Made by a program: the position numbers and the translations under genes. From a virus, in IMG/VR virus record IMGVR_UViG_3300042402_005180, positions 1 through 64,000 of that record: a stretch of 64,000 nucleotides of DNA; one strand, given 5' to 3'. Positions 8,470-15,468 of the stretch are shown in pieces; within the stretch, counting starts at the first letter, position 1; every line of letters begins with the position of its first letter. The notes beneath the pieces are model-generated. The model made no database searches. It was not told the origin of the DNA and saw nothing but the letters and a program-made list of their open reading frames with translations.

Positions 8470-8502
8470 AGAGCTATCCAGAATTGGGTAGCTCTTTTTT
8501 TT
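8470..8502 (+). terminator. Intrinsic terminator of the HNH/DUF1559 unit
   Basis: AGAGCTATCC (8470-8479) pairs with GGGTAGCTCT (8486-8495), ten pairs with one G-U and a six-base loop, followed by eight T. It ends transcription entering from the DUF1559 gene. Because the next promoter overlaps its left arm, it should not stop RNA from that promoter. Confidence 0.8.
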
Positions 8503-8512
8503 GGAGAAAACA

Positions 8513-8875
8513 ATGGTAGAATTTTTATTGCAGAATGAAATATTTGTATTTGGTAGTAATACTGAAGGTAGGCACGGTGCTGGGGCAGCTAAAACCGCTA
8601 TGATGTGGGGTGCAAAATACGGACAAGCTAAGGGGCGGCAGGGCCAGACATACGCTATAATAACTAAAGATTTACAAAAGGGGTTTGTGGGATGGGATTA
8701 TGTACGAGAACAATTAGTAGAGCTAATAAAATACGCCCATATACACGATGATCTTATCTTCCTGTTAACTCCTCTTGCAACTGGTTTTGCCGGTCAAACA
8801 ATTGAAGATCTAGAAGATAATATTAAAGATCTTTATTTTCCAGACAATATTATCAAAATTTGGCAGAATGATTAA
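8513..8875 (+). CDS. Macro-domain-like small protein (FVFGSNTEGRHGAGAA)
   Basis: 120 residues from ATG 8513 (GGAGA at 8503-8507; an in-frame TTG at 8501 has no site). IFVFGSNTEGRHGAGAAKTA, GRQGQTYAIITKD and FLLTPLATGFAGQ form the pattern of a small widespread family. Database entries often call it a phage non-contractile tail sheath protein (A1S_2505 family). The residues look more like a macro/ADP-ribose-binding fold than a sheath, so I keep the neutral name. It is the first gene after the 8442 promoter. Confidence 0.7.
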   Translation: MVEFLLQNEIFVFGSNTEGRHGAGAAKTAMMWGAKYGQAKGRQGQTYAIITKDLQKGFVGWDYVREQLVELIKYAHIHDDLIFLLTPLATGFAGQTIEDLEDNIKDLYFPDNIIKIWQND

Positions 8876-8910
8876 ACGTGCGATAAGCACAAGAAAAAGG
8901 AGAAAAAGCA

Positions 8911-9408
8911 ATGTCGTGGACAATTAATGACGTTAAAATCTTTGCTCAAAAAGCTCACAGTGGACAAAAACGATGGAGCGGAGCAGATTACTACGAAGAT
9001 CACATTTTAAAAGTATATGAAAATACTAAAAAATTTCTTGATGATAATCGTGCAGATCTTGATTTGTATTTTGAAACTTACCAGATTAATGAATCTGACG
9101 TATTGGCAGCTGCACTTCTTCATGACACAATTGAAGATACAGACGTAACTTTTCAAGAACTTGTAGATGTTTTCAATTCAAATGTAGCAACTATTGTTAG
9201 ATTATTAACACATGAAAAAAATGTAGATTATGCAGAATATATCTTTAATCTAATTGATTGTTCTATTCCAGAAAAATTAGCTGCATGTATCATAAAAATT
9301 GCCGACTTGCAGCATAATTGTTTAAATTTTCCAAATGGTAAACCTAAATATTCAATATATCTTCTTTCAAAAAGATTGTTGGAAAATTTTCTTACTGATT
9401 GTTTATAA
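8911..9408 (+). CDS. HD-domain phosphohydrolase, ppGpp hydrolase-like
   Basis: 165 residues with the full set of RelA/SpoT-type HD residues: Arg21, His31, HD at 71-72 (AALLHDTIEDT), ED at 75-76, Lys129/Asp132 and Asn136 (KIADLQHN). The family binds a metal and removes pyrophosphate from (p)ppGpp. The protein is about the size of a small alarmone hydrolase and has no synthetase domain. AAGGAG precedes the ATG. A phage could use it to block the host stringent response (inference). Nucleotidase activity on another substrate is possible. Confidence 0.8.
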   Translation: MSWTINDVKIFAQKAHSGQKRWSGADYYEDHILKVYENTKKFLDDNRADLDLYFETYQINESDVLAAALLHDTIEDTDVTFQELVDVFNSNVATIVRLLTHEKNVDYAEYIFNLIDCSIPEKLAACIIKIADLQHNCLNFPNGKPKYSIYLLSKRLLENFLTDCL

Positions 9409-9411
9409 ATA

Positions 9412-10491
9412 ATGAAAGAGAAAAATATTATGATTTTGCAATGTCCAATTAATAGTCTTGGCTATGGTGTAGCCGGATATAATATCGCAAAACAACTAGT
9501 AAAATCTGGGGAAGACGTAGCTATTTTTCCTATTGGAGATCCTGAACCTGAGTTATATCAAGATTTACAAAAATATGACTGGCGAATAAAGAATATTTTA
9601 GACTGTAGAAATAAAACTACGTCTATTAAAATCTGGCATCAAAATCAACTCCATGAAAGAGTTGGCAATGGAACTCAAATTGGATTTCCTATTTTTGAAT
9701 TAAATAAATTTACGCTACAAGAAAAGCGAAGTATGATGTTTTGCGACAAAATCTTCGTTTGTTCAAAGTGGGCAAAAGGTGTTATTCAGGACCAGATAAG
9801 CATTCCAGATGAAATGATAGATGTCGTTCCTCTTGGTGTTGATCGTTCCATTTTTAATGAAAATAATAATGTAGCAAGAAAGCCAACAGTATTTTTTAAT
9901 TGTGGTAAGTGGGAAATTAGAAAAGGACATGATGTTCTTCTAAAGTGTTTTGAAGCAGCGTTCACAAAAGATGACGATGTTGAGCTTTGGCTTTTATGTG
10001 AAAATCCATTTATTAATCAAATTAATGAACAATGGAACAATTATTACAAAAATTCCAAGTTAGCTAATAAGATTAAAATTTTACCACGACAAAAATCACA
10101 TCAAAATGTGTATAATATAATGAGACAAATTGATTGTGGTGTTTTTCCTGTTAAGGCAGAGGGATGGAATCTTGAACTTCTTGAATTGCTATCCTGTGGA
10201 AAACATGTGATTACAACAAATTATTCGGGCCACACAGAATTTACAAATACAGAAAATTCATATTTGATTGAAATAGATAAACTTGAACCGGCTCATGATG
10301 GAATCTGGTTTCATGGACAAGGTGAATGGGCTGCATTTGAGGATAGACAAATCGAACAAACGGCAAATTATATGAGAGAAATTCATAATAAAAAAGTAAA
10401 CAATCAACTACAAAATAATTTAGCAGGAATTGAAACTGCAATTAAATTTTCATGGGAAAATACAGCGAAGGAGATCTTAAATGGGCTTTGA
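9412..10491 (+). CDS. GT4 family glycosyltransferase
   Basis: 359 residues with a GT-B two-domain layout. The N-terminal part has NSLGYGVAGYNIAKQL. The linker VPLGVDRSIFNE is the classic GT4 domain boundary. The C-terminal donor domain has FFNCGKWEIRKGHDVLL and the E-x7-E type block KAEGWNLELLELLSCGKHVI. Start is ATG 9412, four bases after the HD gene stop; ATG 9430 is also possible. Its 3' end overlaps the protease start. Probably a sugar transferase for a virion or host glycan. Confidence 0.8.
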   Translation: MKEKNIMILQCPINSLGYGVAGYNIAKQLVKSGEDVAIFPIGDPEPELYQDLQKYDWRIKNILDCRNKTTSIKIWHQNQLHERVGNGTQIGFPIFELNKFTLQEKRSMMFCDKIFVCSKWAKGVIQDQISIPDEMIDVVPLGVDRSIFNENNNVARKPTVFFNCGKWEIRKGHDVLLKCFEAAFTKDDDVELWLLCENPFINQINEQWNNYYKNSKLANKIKILPRQKSHQNVYNIMRQIDCGVFPVKAEGWNLELLELLSCGKHVITTNYSGHTEFTNTENSYLIEIDKLEPAHDGIWFHGQGEWAAFEDRQIEQTANYMREIHNKKVNNQLQNNLAGIETAIKFSWENTAKEILNGL

Positions 10492-11410
10492 AACTCCAGA
10501 AGATATTTTAAAAGAATATGATAATGGCTTAAAGGGTGCAGTTTGCGATTCTAAAGATATGGCAGCATTAATGGAAGAGTTGCCAAGACCGCTATTTAGC
10601 AGTTTTGGTAATGATATATACGGAACAGGAAAAGGTACTCTTTCATTGCCGTATAAAGCAATTCAACATTTCTTTCCTCTCTTTGGAGAAGATGAAAGAC
10701 AAACAACTGGCGACTGTGTAAGTCATGCTGCAAGAAACGCTATTGATATTACGAGATGCTATGAGATTCTTTACAAAGGCGATAAAGAAGTATTCGTAGC
10801 AAGAGGAGCAACAGAGCCAATCTATGGATGTAGAGGTCACGGTGGACAAGGAATGTACTGCTCTCAAGCCGCAAGATTTGTTAGCTTAACAGGTGGATTC
10901 TTAGCAAGACAAAAATATGATAAGATTGACTTGTCTGTTTATAATGCTGGTCTTGGAACAGCGTGGGGTTCCAAAGGTATTCCAAAATCAATTCTTGAAA
11001 ATTGCAACAAGCATAAAATTAAAACAGCTACAGCGGTAACTTCAGTTGAACAAGCAAGAGACTTGCTTGCAAATGGTTATGCACTTTCCGTTTGCTCTGA
11101 TCTTGGGTTCTCTTCTGTCAGAGATAAGTACGGTATTGCTGAAGTGCAAGGATCATGGGCACATGCTATGGCATGGATTGCTTGCGATGATACATATGAA
11201 AGATTAAACGAAACTTTATTCTTAGTTCAAAATAGTTGGGGCAAATGGAATAGCGGTCCAAAGTTTCATAATCAACCAGAAGGAAGTTTTTGGATTAGAC
11301 AAAGTGTTGCTGAAAAAATGCTTGCCGCTGGTGCTGCTTTTGCGTACAGTAATTTTGACGGATTTGTTAGAAAAATGGTTTGGGATAGAATAAAAGAGGT
11401 ATATGCATGA
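10481..11410 (+). CDS. Papain-like (C1 family) cysteine protease
   Basis: 309 residues. The catalytic set of papain-like enzymes is present in order: Gln74 with Cys79 (QTTGDCVSHA), His228 (SWAHAMAWIA) and Asn251 (LVQNSWGKW), followed by the usual EGSFWI strand. There is no signal peptide and no obvious prodomain beyond ~60 N-terminal residues. GGAG lies before the ATG. The next genes are small membrane proteins including a holin-like one, all with overlapping starts. It could mature virion proteins or attack the host envelope at lysis; sequence alone does not decide. Confidence 0.82.
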   Translation: MGFETPEDILKEYDNGLKGAVCDSKDMAALMEELPRPLFSSFGNDIYGTGKGTLSLPYKAIQHFFPLFGEDERQTTGDCVSHAARNAIDITRCYEILYKGDKEVFVARGATEPIYGCRGHGGQGMYCSQAARFVSLTGGFLARQKYDKIDLSVYNAGLGTAWGSKGIPKSILENCNKHKIKTATAVTSVEQARDLLANGYALSVCSDLGFSSVRDKYGIAEVQGSWAHAMAWIACDDTYERLNETLFLVQNSWGKWNSGPKFHNQPEGSFWIRQSVAEKMLAAGAAFAYSNFDGFVRKMVWDRIKEVYA

Positions 11411-11781
11411 AAAAGATACAATTATTAATAATGGGATTGATTGGATTTTCATTAGCAGTTGTTTATAATGACTATTCCAATTCTCAAAAAGAACTTGCCG
11501 CATATGGCAATAGAGACGTAGAAACTGAATTAAAAAATACTGTTGATAGGGCAAATCTTGTGCTTGAAACAGTAGAAAAAATGTATATAAAAAAAGAAGC
11601 TCCAAAGCCTGAGCCTAAGCCAGAGCCGAAGCCTCAGCCTAAGCCAGAACCAAAGCCAAAGCCAGCCTGTGAATGCAATGGAACAAAAGTACTAGTGCAG
11701 CCCGATGGGAATAGAGTGTACTGTCCTTGTACAAACTCTGCCGAGGGATGTAAATGCAAAAGCACAGGAGAGGAGCAATGA
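11407..11781 (+). CDS. Membrane-anchored protein with KPEP repeats and Cys-rich tail
   Basis: 124 residues in three parts. Residues 1-20 are a hydrophobic membrane segment or signal (KKIQLLIMGLIGFSLAVVY). A helical spacer follows. Then comes a Lys-Pro-Glu-Pro repeat (about 67-87) and a tail with seven cysteines (ACEC, YCPC, GCKCK). The Pro/Lys stretch would hold the Cys-rich tip away from the membrane, a layout reminiscent of spanins or TonB-like spacers. No lipobox is seen. It is coupled to the protease by an ATGA overlap. Confidence 0.65.
   Translation: MKKIQLLIMGLIGFSLAVVYNDYSNSQKELAAYGNRDVETELKNTVDRANLVLETVEKMYIKKEAPKPEPKPEPKPQPKPEPKPKPACECNGTKVLVQPDGNRVYCPCTNSAEGCKCKSTGEEQ
11605..11664 (+). 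repeat. 12-base tandem repeat encoding KPEP units
   Basis: Five degenerate copies of AAGCC-GAGCC- lie in tandem inside the membrane-anchored protein gene. They encode KPEPKPEPKPQPKPEPKPKP. Copy number could vary by slippage. Confidence 0.75.
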
Positions 11782-12125
11782 GTACAGAAGTAGATAACTT
11801 TGCTTGTGAGATAGCAAGAGATCTTCCAAGCCAAGATGGCAAATATTCTTTTGATTTAAGTTTAATAGTAATAATCGGCTCTATTATAATTAACACCTTA
11901 CAACTGCTAATTAAATGCAATGTCTTTTCTTCTAATTTAAGTGCAAAAGTAAAAAATCCCGGAATGGTAGAAAAGGCTATGCTTGCACGAACAATTAAAA
12001 ATAAAGTCCCAAAAGAGTATATGCATTTAAGAGAAGAGATTAAAAATACGATAATAGATAAGATCAAAGATCTACCAGAAGACAAAATAAATTCAATGAT
12101 AACGGAGGTAAAAAATGCAAGATAA
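11778..12125 (+). CDS. Small membrane protein
   Basis: 115 residues from ATG 11778, chosen because GAGGAG lies directly upstream and the ATGA overlaps the previous stop; an in-frame start at 11754 has no such site. One transmembrane segment is visible around residues 27-45 (LSLIVIIGSIIINTLQLLI). A charged helical C-terminal half follows (IDKIKDLPEDKINSMI). It lies in the protease/holin-like cluster. Function unknown; an accessory lysis or envelope protein is possible. Confidence 0.6.
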   Translation: MSTEVDNFACEIARDLPSQDGKYSFDLSLIVIIGSIIINTLQLLIKCNVFSSNLSAKVKNPGMVEKAMLARTIKNKVPKEYMHLREEIKNTIIDKIKDLPEDKINSMITEVKNAR

Positions 12126-12303
12126 ATTAAAAGCAATGATACAATCCAGAAGATTTTGGATTGCAGTATCTGGGATTTTAGCAGTGATAAGTAATGACTT
12201 GGGAATTACAGATATGACTCCTGAGCAAATTCAGAACGTAACAATACTATTAGCTAGTTGGATTTTAGGAGATTCAATTAGAGAAACCGGAGGAACACTA
12301 TGA
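12115..12303 (+). CDS. Holin-like small membrane protein
   Basis: 62 residues: a short amphipathic N-terminus, hydrophobic stretch FWIAVSGILAVISNDLG, a short loop (TDMTPEQIQNV) and a second hydrophobic stretch TILLASWILGDSI with charged end. Two membrane segments in ~60 residues and the SRxFWIAVxG start are typical of small phage holins. GGAGGT lies upstream and the start overlaps the previous gene. Holins make holes in the inner membrane to release the lysis enzyme. Confidence 0.6.
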   Translation: MQDKLKAMIQSRRFWIAVSGILAVISNDLGITDMTPEQIQNVTILLASWILGDSIRETGGTL

Positions 12304-12593
12304 GTTTATTTCAAATTTTACTACTATGTATGGCAGGTCTAGTAATTCTTTCATCTATCTCTATCGATTTTAAAGTTATAAGGGATAACTTGCCAAAGCC
12401 AAGCGATAAGAAAGATAAGCCGGAGGACGTAAAAATTAAACCAGTTATAGAGCCAGATCATGCTCAAGATAGTTTACTTCTTATTGTTAATAAGTGGCAG
12501 TGCTTAAAAGACGCTTGCGATAAAAATAATTTAACGGCAGCGTCAGCTAAACTTGATGAAATTTTTCCAATGCTAATTGAGGTTAAAAAATGA
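12300..12593 (+). CDS. Small single-pass membrane protein
   Basis: 97 residues. Residues 3-22 are hydrophobic (LFQILLLCMAGLVILSSISI). A Lys/Asp/Pro-rich linker (KPSDKKDKPEDVKIKP) and a helical C-terminal part follow. Membrane anchor plus Pro/Lys spacer resembles the protein at 11407. Overlaps both neighbours by four bases (ATGA). Function unknown, but position suggests the same membrane cassette. Confidence 0.55.
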   Translation: MSLFQILLLCMAGLVILSSISIDFKVIRDNLPKPSDKKDKPEDVKIKPVIEPDHAQDSLLLIVNKWQCLKDACDKNNLTAASAKLDEIFPMLIEVKK

Positions 12594-13057
12594 AAAAAGG
12601 TAGAATTGCATTAGCTCTAGCATTAGTTGCGGCAGCTTTTTTATATGATTATTTACCATCAAAAAAGCCTAGCTTGCCAACTACAAATTATAGCAAGTAT
12701 TTAAACTTAACAAAGCCAAGTGATAGCGTTCTTGAAGAATTAAAGGACCTCAAGGATATCGTGTCCGGCCCCAATGAAGTTATTGACAGAGAGCTTATTG
12801 CCGTTTTCAATAATGAAATGGGGAAAAGAATTGAAAAATATGATAATGTAAATACTTTGACATTTGAAAATTATTATTACGATGCAGGAAAAATGTATTT
12901 TGAGGGAAGAATAGCAAAGAAGTATAATGGCTTAAGCGACAAGGTTTATAAAGTAATCTTGTCAACACTTGGCGATAACGAATCATATATTAAAAACGAA
13001 GAGTTTAAAAATTTATCAGAAAAAATGAAAGGAATTGCTTGGGTTTTACTAAATTAG
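12590..13057 (+). CDS. Secreted or membrane-anchored hypothetical protein
   Basis: 155 residues. The N-terminus KKGRIALALALVAAAFLYDYL is a signal peptide or anchor with no clear cleavage site. The remainder is soluble and mostly helical (LEELKDLKDIVSGPNEVIDR). It is the last gene of the run starting with the protease and stops just before the promoter at 13060. No family recognised. Confidence 0.55.
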   Translation: MKKGRIALALALVAAAFLYDYLPSKKPSLPTTNYSKYLNLTKPSDSVLEELKDLKDIVSGPNEVIDRELIAVFNNEMGKRIEKYDNVNTLTFENYYYDAGKMYFEGRIAKKYNGLSDKVYKVILSTLGDNESYIKNEEFKNLSEKMKGIAWVLLN

Positions 13058-13059
13058 GC

Positions 13060-13087
13060 TTGACACTTGGCGGGATCGTGCTATAAT
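13060..13087 (+). promoter_or_regulatory. Strong sigma70-type promoter with extended -10
   Basis: TTGACA (13060-13065), a 16-base spacer and TATAAT (13082-13087) with TG one base upstream, the same design as 8442. It lies within an inverted repeat (13069-13105): its expected start near 13094 comes after the left arm. It probably drives the genes from 13124 on, including the sigma factor. Confidence 0.75.
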
Positions 13088-13105
13088 ACTATTAAACGTC
13101 CCGCC
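13069..13105 (+). terminator. Terminator-like hairpin around the 13060 promoter
   Basis: GGCGGGA (13069-13075) and TCCCGCC (13099-13105) are perfect complements with a 23-base gap, followed by TTTT. Transcripts arriving from the membrane-protein genes can form it; transcripts from the promoter inside the gap cannot. Four T are short for a terminator, so efficiency is uncertain. Confidence 0.5.
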
Positions 13106-13123
13106 TTTTAAAAGGAGCTTAAT

Positions 13124-13498
13124 ATGGAAAATAATTACGAAGTTGTAGTTAGCTTAATTTGTATTTTCTATGATAAACAATATAATCAAACAGATCCAAA
13201 TTACATAAAAATACTTTTAGATGAAAAAAAAGTTATAAATAAAAAAATTAGCATTTTTCATAAAGATATAAAAAATTGTATAGAAGAATTGTTTTCTGAA
13301 TACATAAAAATAAATTATGAATGGCCCTCAAAAGAATTAGTATCGTGTAGAAAAATAGACAATAAGATAGAAATAACGTACATAACATCAATGCCTTTTA
13401 TTAATGGTTCTCTAAAAAAAGGCAGTTTATATAATATCACCGATTTTATTAATATAATACAGGATAATTACTATGCCGAATCAATCACCAGAGCCTGA
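13124..13498 (+). CDS. Hypothetical protein
   Basis: 124 residues, first gene after the 13060 promoter with AAAAGGAG upstream. Predicted mixed alpha/beta with charged surface (NYEVVVSLICIFYDKQY at the start). No motif recognised. Its end overlaps the next start by 26 bases. Confidence 0.55.
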   Translation: MENNYEVVVSLICIFYDKQYNQTDPNYIKILLDEKKVINKKISIFHKDIKNCIEELFSEYIKINYEWPSKELVSCRKIDNKIEITYITSMPFINGSLKKGSLYNITDFINIIQDNYYAESITRA

Positions 13499-13793
13499 AA
13501 GTTCTGAGGAGTTTTCTCCAAAGTCCTTTATTATATTTTGCTTAGATGAAACAGGGAATGTTGCATTAGAGCTATCTTGGGGCGAAAAAGAAGAAGATAT
13601 TAAAAAGTTTGCAGCACTGTTAAATAAGATAAATACTGGCTACTTTAATCAAATGATAGTTGATCAATTAAAAGAACAGTCTAAAACCCAAACTAATGGA
13701 AGTAAAAACTATTCAATCTTCAATAAATCTTATAAAAATTTAAATAAGCCCAAAAATCTAGTAGTAGACCCTACAAGCGTGGAGCTAAATTAA
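13473..13793 (+). CDS. Hypothetical protein
   Basis: 106 residues. Acidic/Pro-Ser-rich beginning (PNQSPEPESSEEFSPK), then IIFCLDETGNVALELSWG, which looks like a small beta-sheet domain, and a Lys/Asn-rich tail. Ribosome site AGGA within the end of the previous gene. Last base shared with the next ATG. Function unknown. Confidence 0.55.
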   Translation: MPNQSPEPESSEEFSPKSFIIFCLDETGNVALELSWGEKEEDIKKFAALLNKINTGYFNQMIVDQLKEQSKTQTNGSKNYSIFNKSYKNLNKPKNLVVDPTSVELN

Positions 13794-14209
13794 TGAAAAA
13801 AATAATGTGGGAAAACTGGAATGAAAAAGAAAAAGAACTACTTGAGCCAGCTCAAGATCCATTTTTATTACCAAATGATATAGATAATGAAGAACAAAAT
13901 GAAATAGAGCAATTATTATCTTCTTCGTCAATGTTATCTCCAATGATTGATTTTCAACAACCAATTATTCATACTCCATTTGGAGTTGTTCCATCTGATT
14001 CAGTTTTAAAGCCTTCAGATAGATGGGAATGCTGGATGGGATATACTAATTTTGACTTAACTCATCAAGTATCAGATAAAATAAAGGTAATAAATGGTGT
14101 AGAAGCATTGAAGATAATGAGCAGATACACATTTTGTGTTGGGGTTGGTAAAATGTTTCAATTTACAAGTGTCAGGAAGGAAATAGAGAATGCAATTTGT
14201 AAGCAATAA
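13793..14209 (+). CDS. Hypothetical protein upstream of the sigma factor
   Basis: 138 residues. The first half is acidic and Ser-rich (DIDNEEQNEIEQLLSSSSML). The second half carries WECWMGYTNFDLTHQVSDKI and may be folded. The 3' end overlaps the sigma-factor start by 20 bases, so the two are translationally coupled. A partner or regulator of the sigma factor is possible but unsupported by motif. Confidence 0.55.
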   Translation: MKKIMWENWNEKEKELLEPAQDPFLLPNDIDNEEQNEIEQLLSSSSMLSPMIDFQQPIIHTPFGVVPSDSVLKPSDRWECWMGYTNFDLTHQVSDKIKVINGVEALKIMSRYTFCVGVGKMFQFTSVRKEIENAICKQ

Positions 14210-14726
14210 AAAATTTAAAGAAGCTGTTGATAATGAATTTTATAAAAAGATCATGAGCAAAGTTTGTAGAGAAAATTTAAAAGGAGTTTGTACAAAAGAA
14301 GAAATGAATTCAATTATGATGACAACTTTACTAGATTGCTTGCAAAAGTTTGATAAGTCTAAAAATGTAAAATTTTCATCTTATTTATATAGAAGTTTAC
14401 AAAATAACACCAGAAGAATATATAAAAAGAAGTCCAAAGAGTTTAGCAACCAAGAATTTATAGAAAATTGCCATAGTATTGTAGATGAAAACTTTAAAAA
14501 TAAAGAAGAAGTAAGAGACATTCTTATGTCTTTAGAAGATATAAATAAAGAATTACATCAAATTATTATTCAAAAATTTTATTATGGAATGACAAATAAA
14601 GAGATTGGTCAAAAAAACGGCTATGGAAAAGAAGCGGCTCGAAAAAAAGTTAAAAAAGCCATCGAATTGTGCCAAGAAATTGTGTATAGTAATATGGGAA
14701 AAGGAACTTTAGCATCAGGACAATAG
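14190..14726 (+). CDS. RNA polymerase sigma factor (sigma70-like, ECF-sized)
   Basis: 178 residues. Residues ~45-80 (LLDCLQKFDKSKNVKFSSYLYRSLQNNTRR) fit sigma region 2, with the KFSSYLYR form of the KFxTYA block. Residues ~125-160 (IIQKFYYGMTNKEIGQ, then EAARKKVKKA) form a region 4 helix-turn-helix. Only regions 2 and 4 are present, as in ECF sigmas. AGGAAATAGAG precedes the ATG. It probably redirects host RNA polymerase to phage promoters, perhaps late ones; the next gene looks like a virion protein. Confidence 0.8.
   Translation: MQFVSNKKFKEAVDNEFYKKIMSKVCRENLKGVCTKEEMNSIMMTTLLDCLQKFDKSKNVKFSSYLYRSLQNNTRRIYKKKSKEFSNQEFIENCHSIVDENFKNKEEVRDILMSLEDINKELHQIIIQKFYYGMTNKEIGQKNGYGKEAARKKVKKAIELCQEIVYSNMGKGTLASGQ
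14679..14690 (+). promoter_or_regulatory. Candidate promoter element ATTGTGTATAGT
   Basis: The 12-mer at the end of the sigma-factor gene matches the sequence before the first HNH gene (ATTGTGTATAGT at 6570-6581) exactly, and resembles TTGTGTATAAT before the second HNH gene and TGTGTATAAT (minus) before the gene ending at 46213. It lies 75 bases before the probable virion gene at 14766. No good -35 is visible, which would suit a phage-specific or extended -10 promoter. Confidence 0.4.
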
Positions 14727-14765
14727 GAAATTAAGATTAAAACCATAAAAGTGAGGTAAATAGCT

Positions 14766-15404
14766 ATGGTTCCAAATCAGTCAGTTAATCCGTATTTAAA
14801 TAATACAGCGGGTAGCACCTATACAGCTCAGAGACAAGGTGGTACTATCGTTGGTTTAACTTCTGCTACAACGATAATTACAAAAGCAATTCTAGTTAAA
14901 GATATCAACACAAACGATATCACAAACGACACCCTTCCAAAAGTATCTTCAGGTGCAAAAGCATACAATACAGCCAAGATTCTTTCTGCTGGAACTTTTG
15001 CATACAACGCTGCAAAGAATGGAACATGGGTATTAACTCGTGTTACAACAACTCTTGCTGGCGTTTCAAAAACTTTCTTACAGTCTATGGCGAATGTTGG
15101 ATACGCTCCATCATTAGCTTATTATGTAAGAAATAACTGGGTTGATACAACCAGTTTAATCCGCAAAATGCAACTTAGCTTTACTGGCTATGATGCTTCT
15201 GGTTCAGGTTATGCTGGAAAGATTAAAGCCAGAACACCTTGGATCACAAGTCCAACTGCTACTGCTGGTACAGACTTTGGTACTTCATCATCTTTACCAA
15301 GCAGAGCTTATCCGGGCGAATTGTACATCTTAACAAACTTTATTGATTACAAACCAGCTACAAGCTCAAATAAATATTACTATTCTCCAATTACTGGTAA
15401 GTGA
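14766..15404 (+). CDS. Probable virion structural protein
   Basis: 212 residues, rich in Ala, Thr, Ser, Gly and Tyr and free of long charged runs, unlike its neighbours. It has NPYLNNTAGSTYTAQRQGG at the start, a beta-rich body (GTWVLTRVTTTLAGVS; MQLSFTGYDASGSGY) and RAYPGELYILTNF near the end. GTGAGGT precedes the ATG. A strong terminator follows, and it lies just after a sigma factor. These are marks of a highly expressed late virion gene. Specific role (decoration, tail or head) unknown. Confidence 0.6.
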   Translation: MVPNQSVNPYLNNTAGSTYTAQRQGGTIVGLTSATTIITKAILVKDINTNDITNDTLPKVSSGAKAYNTAKILSAGTFAYNAAKNGTWVLTRVTTTLAGVSKTFLQSMANVGYAPSLAYYVRNNWVDTTSLIRKMQLSFTGYDASGSGYAGKIKARTPWITSPTATAGTDFGTSSSLPSRAYPGELYILTNFIDYKPATSSNKYYYSPITGK

Positions 15405-15423
15405 TTTCCTTTATTATTAAGTT

Positions 15424-15452
15424 GGGGTCGGGGAATCCCGGCCCCTTTTTTT
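15424..15452 (+). terminator. Strong intrinsic terminator
   Basis: GGGGTCGGG (15424-15432) pairs with CCCGGCCCC (15437-15445), nine pairs with one G-U, GAAT tetraloop, then seven T. It lies 20 bases after the structural gene stop and before the TAGGAG site of the next gene. It is one of the most GC-rich spots in the window. Confidence 0.9.
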
Positions 15453-15468
15453 AGGAGTATATCATATT

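Noticed and set aside
8513-8875. Tail sheath protein (the name used for A1S_2505-like entries)
   Set aside because: 120 residues with a nucleotide-binding type motif is far too small and of the wrong kind for a sheath; I kept a neutral name.
10102-10120. Promoter AATGTGTATAATATAATGA inside the GT4 gene
   Set aside because: It matches the minus-strand leader at 46240-46260, but it encodes conserved-looking residues (NVYNIM) mid-gene with no start nearby; probably coincidence in AT-rich DNA.
11639-12136. 165-codon ORF on the minus strand
   Set aside because: It lies opposite coupled plus-strand genes with good ribosome sites, and arises from their codon bias.
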